The notes under the pieces are model-generated. The model saw only the letters and a list, made by a program, of their open reading frames with translations. It was not told the DNA's origin and did no database searches. A DNA stretch of 7,218 nucleotides, from contig CAIYNH010000655.1 of assembly GCA_903927495.1 (NCBI GenBank), forward strand, positions 1-7,218, given 5' to 3'. Below are positions 1-6,562 of the stretch, piece by piece. The DNA is from an uncultured beta proteobacterium (GTDB lineage: Bacteria > Pseudomonadota > Gammaproteobacteria > Burkholderiales > Burkholderiaceae_C). How positions within the stretch are numbered: position 1 is the stretch's first letter; each line of letters opens with the position of its first letter. A program made the translations under genes and the position numbers.

Positions 1-468
1 GCATTTCAGACCAATATTCTTGCTCTCAACGCTGCCGTCGAGGCCGCCCGGGCCGGCGAGCAAGGGCGGGGTTTTGCGGTGGTTGCTGCCGAAGTACGGA
101 GCCTGGCTAAGCGTTCGGCCGATGCTGCACATGAAATCAAAACCTTGATTGGCGACTCCGTCGCCAAAGTTGATGCCGGCAGCACACTGGTACTACAAGC
201 AGGAACAACCATGACAGAAATTGTCAACAGTATCCGCAGCGTCACCGACATCATGAGTGAAATGGCGGCCGCCAGCGCCGAACAGACTGCTGGCATCGGT
301 CGTGTCAGTCATGCCATTGATGAAATGAACAATGTCACCCAACAAAATGCGGCGCTGGTTGAGCAGGCGGCAGCGGCTGCAAAGTCATTGCAAGAACAGG
401 CAGAGCATTTGGAACATGTGGTCAGCGCCTTTCATGTTGAACCTCAAAAATCCTCATATTTGCTATGA
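1..468 (+). CDS. Methyl-accepting chemotaxis protein, C-terminal part (5' end outside window)
   Basis: This is the cytoplasmic signalling end of a chemoreceptor, which controls the kinase CheA through CheW at the tip of a four-helix bundle. The open frame starts at base 1 (first codons [10 protein letters not shown]) and ends with TGA at 466-468, leaving 155 residues. The hairpin-tip signature of the MCP family is clear: [20 protein letters not shown], then an [18 protein letters not shown] helix. The rest (roughly residues 45-145) is Ala/Glu/Gln-rich coiled coil with EQT and [10 protein letters not shown] stretches, typical of the methylated return helix of Tar/Tsr-type receptors. The sensor domain, membrane segments and HAMP domain lie outside the window, so the ligand cannot be inferred. 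The protein ends in [12 protein letters not shown], without an NWETF-type pentapeptide for docking CheR/CheB. The last codons and stop lie in an interspersed repeat. It converges on the efflux operon with 40 bp between the stops and no visible intrinsic terminator. Confidence 0.95.
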   Translation, partial: AFQTNILALNAAVEAARAGEQGRGFAVVAAEVRSLAKRSADAAHEIKTLIGDSVAKVDAGSTLVLQAGTTMTEIVNSIRSVTDIMSEMAAASAEQTAGIGRVSHAIDEMNNVTQQNAALVEQAAAAAKSLQEQAEHLEHVVSAFHVEPQKSSYLL

Positions 469-515
469 ATACAGTAGCTTCTAGCGCATATTTTACGGGC
501 CTTAAAGCTCAATAT
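461..515 (+). repeat. Interspersed mini-repeat, copy 1
   Basis: This copy shows TGCT (461-464), ten bases, TAGC (475-478), then CTAGCGC, ACGGGC and AAAGC at the same offsets as related blocks in copy 2 (3655-3709) and, more weakly, copy 3 (5451-5505). By eye, ungapped from the TAGC, it matches copy 2 at about 25 of 41 bases and copy 3 at about 19 of 41. It spans the gap between the two convergent genes and contains the chemoreceptor stop codon (466-468) and the transporter stop codon (509-511). It resembles short repeats I remember from Comamonadaceae genomes, but I could not check that. The ends are approximate. Confidence 0.6.
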
Positions 516-3500
516 TTCTTATTCACATTTGTGTGCTGATACCACTTGCGCTTGAGCCACTGCCCGGCATCATCGATATAGGTAAACACCGCCGGGATCA
601 CCAGCAAACTCAGCACAGTTGAGGTAATCAACCCACCAATTACAGCAATCGCCATGGGACTGCGAAAACTCGCGTCAGAGGCCCCCCAGCCAAGCGCAAT
701 GGGCAGCATGCCTGCACCCATGGCGAGGGTAGTCATGACGATCGGGCGGGCACGCTTGTGGCAGGCATCGAGCAACGCGTCCAGTCGACTTTTGCCTGGC
801 ACCGCCGGGTGGTCGTGCGTAGTAGCATGGCCACGACGCGCCATGATGGCGTATTCGACCAGCAAAATCGAGTTTTTTGTAGCTACGCCCATCAGCATGA
901 TCAGACCTATTAGCGATGGCATCGAAAAACTCTTCTGCGCCAACAGCAAGCCGACAAACGCGCCTCCCAACGACAAGGGCAAAGCCGACAAAATTGTCAC
1001 TGGGTGCAGAAAGTCCTTGAACAGCAGTACCAGCACAATGTAGATGCAAAGTACACCGGTCAACATGGCCAGTCCAAAACTGGCAAACAGTTCACCCATC
1101 ACCTCGGCATCACCCACCTCGATCACCTTGACACCGGCGGGCAGGTTTTTGACCGACGGCAAGGCTTGTGCCGCCTCGGCCACATCACCCAAGTGCAGGC
1201 CTGACAGTTCCATTTCGAAATTAATGTTACGAGCGCGGTCATAACGGTCAATGACCGCCGGACCACCAGTCATTTCAAGCGTCGCCACCTGACCGAGCAT
1301 GACCGGACCCACACCTGGTTTGACGCTGGGAACGTGCAGGCGCTCGAGCACGCTCAGGTCTTTGCGGGCAGCATTATCAAGCCGTACCACGATCGGAATC
1401 TGGCGCTGCGGCAAATTCAGTTTCGACAGTGCCACGTCATAGTCGCCCAAAGTCGCAATGCGTAAGGTGTCGGCGATAGCCGCACTGGTGATACCCAGAT
1501 CGGCGGCACGCGCAAAATCAGGTCGCACGGAAATTTCAGGACGGATCAGGCTGGCGGTGGAGGTCACGCTGCCCAGACCTGGGATGGTTCGCAAGTCCTT
1601 TTCAACCAACTGAGCCGCGCTTTGCAGAGCTAGCGGGTCTTCGCCGGTCAGCACGAGCACGTATTTTTCACCTGATGCGCCCAGGCCGACCTTGCTTCGC
1701 ACCCCTGGCAACGCCTCCAAGGAGGTCCTAATCTGCTTTTCAATCGCCTGTTTGACTGGGCGCTCGCCACGTGCAGTGAGTTGAATAGTGAGCGTGGCTT
1801 TGCGGGTCTCGGATGCACCGGCCGAGGCAAAGGGGTCGCCCCCAGCACTGCCACCACCGACGGTGGTGTAAACACTTTTGACTTGCGGTACGTTGATCAC
1901 CAGTTGCCGCGCCTGCTCAGCAAGGTCAAGCGTTTGCGAGAGTGTGGAGCCTGGGGGCAACTCCAGATAGACCTGGGTTTGGGAGTTGTCGTCGGGCGGC
2001 ACAAAGCCTTTTGGCAAGAGCGGAACCAACGCTACTGATCCAACGAAAAATGCGATGGCTGCCGCCATGGTCAACGCCCGATGCCGCAAACACCAGGCTG
2101 CCGCACGCCGGTAGTGGACGAGCCAGCGCGGCTCACGATAGGCGGTGACGATAGGGCGTAGGATGTAAGCGGCCATCATGGGGGTGAGCATACGCGCCAC
2201 CAGCAGCGAGGCCAACACGGCCAGCGCCGCAGTCCAGCCAAATTGTTTGAAAAACTTGCCCGCAATACCGCTCATGAAGGCTGTTGGCAAAAACACCGCG
2301 ACCAGGGTAAAAGTGGTGGCAATCACGGCCAGGCCGATCTCATCAGCCGCTTCCATGGCCGCTTGGTATGGCGTTTTGCCCATGCGCAGATGGCGCACAA
2401 TATTTTCCACCTCCACAATGGCATCGTCCACCAAAATGCCCACCACCAGTGACATGGCCAGCAGCGTTACCACGTTAATGGTGAAGCCCATTTGGTGCAT
2501 GCCAACAAAGGCCGGAATCGCCGACATTGGCAAGGCCACAGCAGACACCAGCGTGGCACGCCAGTCACGCAAAAAAAGCCACACCACCAGCACTGCCAGC
2601 GCTGCACCTTCGTACAGCAGGTGTAGCGAACCAACGTATTCCTCTTGCGCCGGTGTGACAAAGTCAAAGGCCAGCGTAAATTCAATGTCCGGGTGCTGGA
2701 CTTTAAACTCTTCAAGAGCCAGCTGCACGGCGGCACCCACAGCCACTTCACTTTCGCCCCGGCTGCGCACGACCTCAAAAGCGATCACCGGCACACCATC
2801 AAGTAGCGCAGCGGCGCGTGGCTCAGCGACCGTGTCGCTGACCGTAGCCACATCGCTCAAGCGCAGGTGCCGGCCATCAGGCAAAGCAATTTCTATAGCA
2901 GCCACTGCATCGGCACTGGGCACCGTACCCAGCGTGCGCACCGGCTGCTCAATCACTCCTAAATCGGTCCGCCCTCCGGCGGCCTCGATCTGCACAATAC
3001 GCAACTGACGCGAAACATCGGCCACCGTGGCTGCAAGCGCCTGCAATTTGAGCGGATCCACTGCCACCCGCACCTCACGGTTCACCCCGCCAACGCGATT
3101 GATGGCACCCACACCACGCACCGCAATCAGTTTGCGGGTGATTTCGTGATCGACAAACCAGCTCAAAGCCTGGTCGTCCATGCGTGGAGCCTGTCCGTCA
3201 TTTTTGACTTTGCTGCGCACGGTGTAAGACAGAATGGGTTGCCCGGCCAGGTCCATCTTTTGCACGATAGGATCGCGCAAGTCCGAGGGCAGTTCGCCAC
3301 GCACTCGTGTCACGGCCGAGCGCACGTCATCCACCGCCTCCTGGGTGGGCTTTTCCAGGCGAAACTCGGCAGTGATCGTCACTGCACCATCTTGCACCTT
3401 GGTATAGACGTGCTTGAGTCCTTGCAGCGTAGCAATGCTGTCTTCGAGCTTTCGCGCCACGTCGTTTTCAAGCTGCGCCGGTGCAGCTCCGGGCAGAACT

Positions 3501-3646
3501 GCTGTGACAATGACCATCGGCAGGTCAATATCGGGCATGTTTTGCACCTTCATAGCATTAAACGAGAGCAGACCCGCAAAAGTCAGCAAAACAAAAAGCA
3601 TCACCGATGGGATCGGATTCTTAATCGACCAAGAAGACACATTCAT
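509..3646 (-). CDS. RND efflux transporter, inner-membrane permease (AcrB/HAE-1-like)
   Basis: This is the proton-driven pump subunit of a tripartite multidrug-type efflux system, 1045 residues against about 1049 for AcrB. It shows the duplicated RND layout: TM1 (about 10-32), a large periplasmic porter domain, TM2-TM6 (about 345-490), TM7 (about 525-543), a second periplasmic domain, and TM8-TM12 (about 853-1022). The proton-relay residues are present: the Asp pair D407-D408 in TM4 (LVVGILVDDAIVEVEN) and K924 in TM10 (MGVATKNSILLVEYA). The first periplasmic segment begins with the family-typical PDIDLP and LPGAAP. This points to a drug/organic-compound exporter rather than a metal-exporting CusA/CzcA pump, but the substrate is unknown. 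I chose ATG at 3646 over the in-frame TTG at 3652: the GGGAG at 3657-3661 is 10 bases from the ATG and only 4 from the TTG. The gene lies just after the adaptor gene, suggesting translational coupling. A His-containing insertion of about 10 residues sits in the cytoplasmic TM10-TM11 loop. Confidence 0.96.
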   Translation of the reverse strand: MNVSSWSIKNPIPSVMLFVLLTFAGLLSFNAMKVQNMPDIDLPMVIVTAVLPGAAPAQLENDVARKLEDSIATLQGLKHVYTKVQDGAVTITAEFRLEKPTQEAVDDVRSAVTRVRGELPSDLRDPIVQKMDLAGQPILSYTVRSKVKNDGQAPRMDDQALSWFVDHEITRKLIAVRGVGAINRVGGVNREVRVAVDPLKLQALAATVADVSRQLRIVQIEAAGGRTDLGVIEQPVRTLGTVPSADAVAAIEIALPDGRHLRLSDVATVSDTVAEPRAAALLDGVPVIAFEVVRSRGESEVAVGAAVQLALEEFKVQHPDIEFTLAFDFVTPAQEEYVGSLHLLYEGAALAVLVVWLFLRDWRATLVSAVALPMSAIPAFVGMHQMGFTINVVTLLAMSLVVGILVDDAIVEVENIVRHLRMGKTPYQAAMEAADEIGLAVIATTFTLVAVFLPTAFMSGIAGKFFKQFGWTAALAVLASLLVARMLTPMMAAYILRPIVTAYREPRWLVHYRRAAAWCLRHRALTMAAAIAFFVGSVALVPLLPKGFVPPDDNSQTQVYLELPPGSTLSQTLDLAEQARQLVINVPQVKSVYTTVGGGSAGGDPFASAGASETRKATLTIQLTARGERPVKQAIEKQIRTSLEALPGVRSKVGLGASGEKYVLVLTGEDPLALQSAAQLVEKDLRTIPGLGSVTSTASLIRPEISVRPDFARAADLGITSAAIADTLRIATLGDYDVALSKLNLPQRQIPIVVRLDNAARKDLSVLERLHVPSVKPGVGPVMLGQVATLEMTGGPAVIDRYDRARNINFEMELSGLHLGDVAEAAQALPSVKNLPAGVKVIEVGDAEVMGELFASFGLAMLTGVLCIYIVLVLLFKDFLHPVTILSALPLSLGGAFVGLLLAQKSFSMPSLIGLIMLMGVATKNSILLVEYAIMARRGHATTHDHPAVPGKSRLDALLDACHKRARPIVMTTLAMGAGMLPIALGWGASDASFRSPMAIAVIGGLITSTVLSLLVIPAVFTYIDDAGQWLKRKWYQHTNVNKKY

Positions 3647-3654
3647 GTGCAATA

Positions 3655-3709
3655 TGCTCCCTATTTGCTAGCTGCTTGTGCTTTACTGACGGGTTCTATA
3701 GCACTTTTT
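3655..3709 (+). repeat. Interspersed mini-repeat, copy 2, at the adaptor/transporter junction
   Basis: This copy has TGCT (3655-3658), ten bases, then TAGC (3669-3672), followed by TGCTTGTGC, GACGGG and TATAGCAC in the same order and orientation as copies 1 and 3. Read on the minus strand it encodes the last 16 residues of the adaptor (from V378, ending QAASK), its TAG stop, and most of the transporter's GGGAG site. The tail it encodes lies beyond the normal end of the adaptor's conserved domains, which fits insertion into the 3' end of the gene. The boundaries are estimates. Confidence 0.6.
3657..3661 (-). promoter_or_regulatory. Ribosome binding site of the RND transporter gene
   Basis: On the minus strand the sequence reads TAGGGAGCATATTGCACATG. 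GGGAG shares its first G with the adaptor's TAG stop codon, so ribosomes ending the adaptor gene would stop on this site. Spacing is 10 bases to the ATG at 3646 and 4 to a TTG at 3652. Most of the site lies in repeat copy 2. Confidence 0.7.
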
Positions 3710-4842
3710 ACCCTAATTTCATCGACCACCCGCACCAAGTCACCGTCGGTCAAAAAACCAGCGCCGGTTGCCACAACCCAGTCGCTGGGCCCGATTCCGG
3801 CTAGTACTTCAACCTGATCAGCCAGCATGCGCCCGGTCTGGACCTTGAGTTGCACCACCCTTTTATCCGGAGTTACCCGAAACACAAAACTGAAGCCATC
3901 GCGAACAACTATGGCGGTTTGCGCTACGGTCAGGGCGCTGGTGCTGCCCAGTTCAAATTCACCACGGGCAAACATGCCGGGTTTGAATGCACCTGGCACT
4001 GCTTTGGCACCTGCAGGCGAACCCAGCAAATCAACATACACCAAGCCATTACGGGTTTGGGCATCGACCGTGGGTGCCACCATGCGTACGCGCCCCTTCT
4101 GCTGAAAACCACCCGGTGCAGTCACCACGACGCTGGTGCCCACCATGATGCGGCCCAACTCGGCAGAGGTAAGCTCGCCGCGCCACTCCAGCCGACCCTG
4201 ACGAATCATTCGAAACATTTCAAGCCCAACCCCTACCACGGCACCCACCGAGGCAGTTCGGCTTGAGATGATGCCAGCATCCGGTGCCAGCAGTTGAGTG
4301 TTTTTCAAACGCAGCAGTTGCCCATCCAACTGCGCCTGGGCTGAGGCCACTCGCGCCTTGGCCGTCAACTCGGCGGTCAGGTACTGACCCACTTGTTGAG
4401 CACTGAGAGCGCCTGAACCTTGAACTGCGCGGGCGCGATCGGCGTTGGTTTCGGCCTCAGTGGCATTGGCGCAGGTTTCCATCAGGGTGGCACGCGCCAA
4501 GGCCACATCAGCCTGCACGCTCTCTGACGCGAAGGTCGCCAGCACCTGGCCACGCTGCACCGAGTCACCCACGCTTACTTTGAGGTCTAGCACCCGCAAT
4601 CCGTTGATCTCAGAGCCAATGATGGCCTCCTGCCAAGCCATCACGCTGCCATTGGCGGCCAGTTTGACTGGCAAAACACCTGCTTTGACTTGCGTCAGCG
4701 TGACGCTCAATGCTGGCCGAACTGCGGGTTGCGCGCTGTCGGCTGCATGGGAGTGTCTGGCCATCAGGGCGATGCCAACAAAAAGAGCGGTACTGGTGAC
4801 CACCATACCAACGACGAGGGGTTTGAATTGAAGACAGTTCAT
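3661..4842 (-). CDS. RND efflux periplasmic adaptor (membrane fusion protein, HlyD/AcrA family)
   Basis: This adaptor links the transporter to the outer-membrane channel in the periplasm; 393 residues is normal for the family. The N-terminus (MNCLQFK, then a hydrophobic run at about 8-27) is a signal peptide or membrane anchor. C3 is not in a lipobox, so it is probably not a lipoprotein. The domain order is standard: first half of the lipoyl-like domain (about 70-106, with VGDSVQRGQVLATF), an alpha-helical hairpin (about 107-180, Ala-rich, with the SGALSAQQ turn), second lipoyl half (about 185-216, with APDAGIISSRTASVGAVVG), beta-barrel (about 217-300, with FKPGMFARGEF), and membrane-proximal domain to about 373. 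The last 16 residues come from repeat copy 2 and look like an added tail. No Shine-Dalgarno is seen before the ATG. A four-codon reading frame (ATG at 4853) ends in TGA overlapping this ATG and could couple translation to the upstream gene, which ends 14 bp away. The substrate is unknown. Confidence 0.95.
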   Translation of the reverse strand: MNCLQFKPLVVGMVVTSTALFVGIALMARHSHAADSAQPAVRPALSVTLTQVKAGVLPVKLAANGSVMAWQEAIIGSEINGLRVLDLKVSVGDSVQRGQVLATFASESVQADVALARATLMETCANATEAETNADRARAVQGSGALSAQQVGQYLTAELTAKARVASAQAQLDGQLLRLKNTQLLAPDAGIISSRTASVGAVVGVGLEMFRMIRQGRLEWRGELTSAELGRIMVGTSVVVTAPGGFQQKGRVRMVAPTVDAQTRNGLVYVDLLGSPAGAKAVPGAFKPGMFARGEFELGSTSALTVAQTAIVVRDGFSFVFRVTPDKRVVQLKVQTGRMLADQVEVLAGIGPSDWVVATGAGFLTDGDLVRVVDEIRVKSAIEPVSKAQAASK

Positions 4843-4856
4843 GAAGTAAACATCGG

Positions 4857-6266
4857 TTAATTCTTGAATACAACAGCAGCATGCTCATACCCGCCACCCA
4901 AAGCGCGGTACAGCGCCACCCAGGCGCGCTGACGTTCAAGATTCAAGGTGGCTTGGGCAAATTGCGAGGCCAGAGCGACGCGACGGGTTTCTTCCAGTTC
5001 CATCGCACTCGCCAAACCCTGGTCATGACGGGCTTGCGTGGCCGTCAGCGCCTGCGCGTAGGCTTGAGTTGCCAGTTCGGAATCTGCGCTACGTGCCTCG
5101 GTGCTGTGCAGGTTGACCAGCGCCTCCTCGACCTCACGCACCGCCAGTCGCACTTTTGCGCGGTACCCCGCCACCGCTTCTGCATAGCGCGCCTGCGCCG
5201 CTGCCACGTTGGCCTCGCGCTGACCACCGTCAAACAACGGCAAGGTCAAAGCCAGCGGGCCGAAAGACCATGTGCTGAGATTGGTCGTAGTGCCTTCACT
5301 GCCGTAGCTCAGTTGGCCGATCGAGCCATTCAGCGTCAAACGTGGGTAGCGTTGTGCTCGGGCGCTGCCTACCTGCGCGCTGGCCACCGCCACATCGCGC
5401 TCAGCAGCAAACACATCAGGGCGTTGGGCGATTGTTTGGGCGGGTACAAGTGCTATATTAAATGTAGCATGCTGTGCATGTGCAGCGCTTGTCACAGCCA
5501 TTTTCATCTTTAAGACAGGTTCAGTCAGAGCGGTCATCGCGACGAGCGCTTTGGTATCAAGTTCGCACTGGCTGGCCTGCTGCACAACCCGGTTGCGACC
5601 TTCTGCGGCACCAGCCTGTGCCAAGTGCGCGAATGAAACCGCTACAAAACCGGCTTTGGCACTGATGTCGGCCAAACGAGCGCTCTCGAGACGCGAGGCC
5701 GAGTCGAGTAGCGTCACCTCCAACAACTGCTGGCAGGTGCGCAGACCGAAATACAGATTCGCAACCTCGGCGGCCACCAGCACCCGAGCGTCGTGCCACT
5801 GGGCTTGCATGCCCTCAAGCTGAGCGACAGCAGCTATGTTGGCTTCGCGGTTGGCCCCCACCAAATCCAGCTCCCAGGCAATCTGCACGCCCGACTGAAG
5901 ACTGCTGGCCACCGGAACATTGGGCAAACTGACACCACGACTAGCACCCACCGAGGCATTGATGTTGGGTAGTAGCGCAGCCCCAGCGCCCGCCTGGATG
6001 GACTTGGCAGCCTCAATACGTGAAAGCGATTGGGCCACCGACAGACTGGCAGCTTCTGCCGCCTCGATCAGAGCCAGCAGAGTCGGGTCGCCTTGCTGCT
6101 GCCACCATTGCGACAGGGAAACCAGAGTGCCTTGATGCGGTAGCGGCGCTTGCCATTGAGTTGCTACATCAGCTGAAACTTGAGACGGTGGCATTGCAAT
6201 AGTGCAGGCTGTAAGCACAAAAAGAAGCGCTGTGGTGGTGATCAAACGGTACGACTGGATACTCAT
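4857..6266 (-). CDS. Outer-membrane efflux lipoprotein (TolC family, NodT/OprM-like)
   Basis: This is the outer-membrane exit duct of the pump, presumed trimeric like OprM. Its 469 residues are usual for the NodT group. The signal peptide ends in a lipobox, LTAC, with C21 as the likely lipidated residue. Two outer-membrane efflux repeats follow, about 55-255 and 275-460. Family landmarks are QWWQQQGDPTLLALIEAA (53-70), AWELDLVGANR in the first half, and AQRPDVFAAERDVAVASAQV (280-299) with YPRLTLNGSIG in the second. The PLFDGGQREANVAAAQA segment is the strand/helix junction typical of these proteins. The linker between the two halves (about 254-272, Met/Ala/His-rich) is encoded by repeat copy 3 and shows no family conservation that I recognise. 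It is the first gene of the operon. The ATG at 6266 is the natural start because the signal peptide follows directly, but no good Shine-Dalgarno precedes it. Confidence 0.95.
   Translation of the reverse strand: MSIQSYRLITTTALLFVLTACTIAMPPSQVSADVATQWQAPLPHQGTLVSLSQWWQQQGDPTLLALIEAAEAASLSVAQSLSRIEAAKSIQAGAGAALLPNINASVGASRGVSLPNVPVASSLQSGVQIAWELDLVGANREANIAAVAQLEGMQAQWHDARVLVAAEVANLYFGLRTCQQLLEVTLLDSASRLESARLADISAKAGFVAVSFAHLAQAGAAEGRNRVVQQASQCELDTKALVAMTALTEPVLKMKMAVTSAAHAQHATFNIALVPAQTIAQRPDVFAAERDVAVASAQVGSARAQRYPRLTLNGSIGQLSYGSEGTTTNLSTWSFGPLALTLPLFDGGQREANVAAAQARYAEAVAGYRAKVRLAVREVEEALVNLHSTEARSADSELATQAYAQALTATQARHDQGLASAMELEETRRVALASQFAQATLNLERQRAWVALYRALGGGYEHAAVVFKN
5451..5505 (+). repeat. 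Interspersed mini-repeat, copy 3, inside the outer-membrane protein gene
   Basis: This copy keeps TGCTAT-N7-GTAGC exactly as copy 1 (TGCT at 5451-5454, TAGC at 5465-5468). It then continues TGCTGTGC, CAGCGC and CACAGCC, resembling copy 2 (about 22 of 42 bases ungapped, better with one-base gaps). It is the most degenerate of the three. It lies in frame and encodes residues 254-272 of the outer-membrane protein, a linker where length variation is tolerated. It could be a decayed insertion or, less likely, chance similarity. Confidence 0.45.
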
Positions 6267-6407
6267 TTCAGGGAGAATTGGGTTTGACGAAATTGCCCGA
6301 TGCTACCCTGAGCGCAAAACCATTCGATGCCAGAGCCTACTGCTTGCCTTCAGCCAGTTGCCAAGCTAAATGGCTTGCGAATGGCATAGCGAGCATCTAT
6401 CCGATTC

Positions 6408-6425
6408 GATCGGCAGATACCGATC
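6408..6425. repeat. Small inverted repeat GATCGG-6-CCGATC
   Basis: Arms 6408-6413 and 6420-6425 are perfect six-base inverted copies with a six-base spacer. If the operon promoter is at 6447-6475, this would fall near the start of the efflux mRNA leader and could form a short hairpin. It may also be a protein site or chance. Confidence 0.35.
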
Positions 6426-6437
6426 AATGGCATCAAA

Positions 6438-6453
6438 GTTGCATATATGTAAC
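6438..6453. promoter_or_regulatory. 16-bp palindrome, possible repressor operator of the efflux operon
   Basis: GTTGCATATATGTAAC is a 16-bp palindrome with one mismatched pair (6441/6450). On the minus strand it reads GTTACATATATGCAAC and overlaps the candidate -10 element of the operon. The TTACAT half resembles sites bound by TetR-type regulators of RND pumps, but no regulator gene is present to support an assignment. Confidence 0.45.
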
Positions 6454-6475
6454 AAAAGCCCGCTCAGACATTCAA
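6447..6475 (-). promoter_or_regulatory. Candidate sigma-70 promoter of the efflux operon
   Basis: On the minus strand, TTGAAT (6475-6470) is followed after 17 bases by TTACAT (6452-6447). The -35 match is fair and the -10 is only 3 of 6, so this is a weak candidate. It implies a leader of about 175 bases before the ATG at 6266. Its best support is the palindrome lying over the -10. Confidence 0.3.
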
Positions 6476-6497
6476 CCTGCAAACCATTTGACCCAAT

Positions 6498-6526
6498 TTG
6501 ACACACTTGTTTGTACAAGGTGTCAA
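6498..6526. promoter_or_regulatory. 29-bp interrupted palindrome upstream of the TonB-dependent receptor gene
   Basis: TTGACAC (6498-6504) pairs with GTGTCAA (6520-6526), and CTTGT (6506-6510) pairs with ACAAG (6515-6519). This gives 12 complementary pairs with one unpaired base (A6505) and a TTGT centre. The core contains the perfect octamer TTGTACAA (6511-6518). It lies 44 bp before the receptor ATG. No T-run follows, so it is not a terminator. It could be an operator, or an RNA hairpin if transcription starts upstream. The TTGACA in its left arm is a perfect -35 sequence, but I find no good -10 at 16-18 bp. Confidence 0.65.
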
Positions 6527-6557
6527 CCTATGCAACACCTGTGAACATGACAAATAT

Positions 6558-6562
6558 AAAGG
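6558..6562 (+). promoter_or_regulatory. Ribosome binding site of the TonB-dependent receptor gene
   Basis: AAAGG at 6558-6562 sits 8 bases before the ATG at 6571. It favours this start over in-frame GTG 6541 and ATG 6547, neither of which has a purine-rich site upstream and both of which would bury the signal peptide. Confidence 0.5.

Noticed and set aside
469..508. Intrinsic terminator between the convergent genes
   Set aside because: Only a five-base AGCTT/AAGCT pairing with a long loop is present and there is no T-run, so I could not support a terminator.
867..886. GTAGCTAC resembling part of the mini-repeat
   Set aside because: It encodes the conserved TM10 proton-relay motif GVATKN, so protein conservation explains it, and the TGCT-N10-TAGC head is missing.
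2886..2900. TTTCTATAGCAGCC resembling the end of mini-repeat copy 2
   Set aside because: It lacks the rest of the repeat and encodes ordinary porter-domain sequence.
2178..3008. Long plus-strand open frame (276 codons) inside the transporter gene
   Set aside because: It lies antisense to conserved RND sequence including the D407-D408 region. Its translation is low-complexity Ser/Thr/Ala, typical of the reverse strand of a GC-rich gene.
3146..3817. Plus-strand open frame of 223 codons across the transporter/adaptor junction
   Set aside because: It is antisense to two well-supported genes, has no recognisable domain and no ribosome site.
4881..5513. Plus-strand open frame of 210 codons inside the outer-membrane protein gene
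   Set aside because: It is antisense to a conserved TolC/NodT protein and has no family resemblance.
6338..6377. TACTGCTTG followed by a possible fourth decayed repeat copy in the intergenic region
   Set aside because: Only about nine bases match well, the TGCT-N10-TAGC spacing is absent, and gaps are needed throughout.
6278..6544. Plus-strand open frame of 88 codons in the intergenic region
   Set aside because: It starts at a weak site, runs through the palindromes and the likely promoters, and shows no domain or signal peptide.
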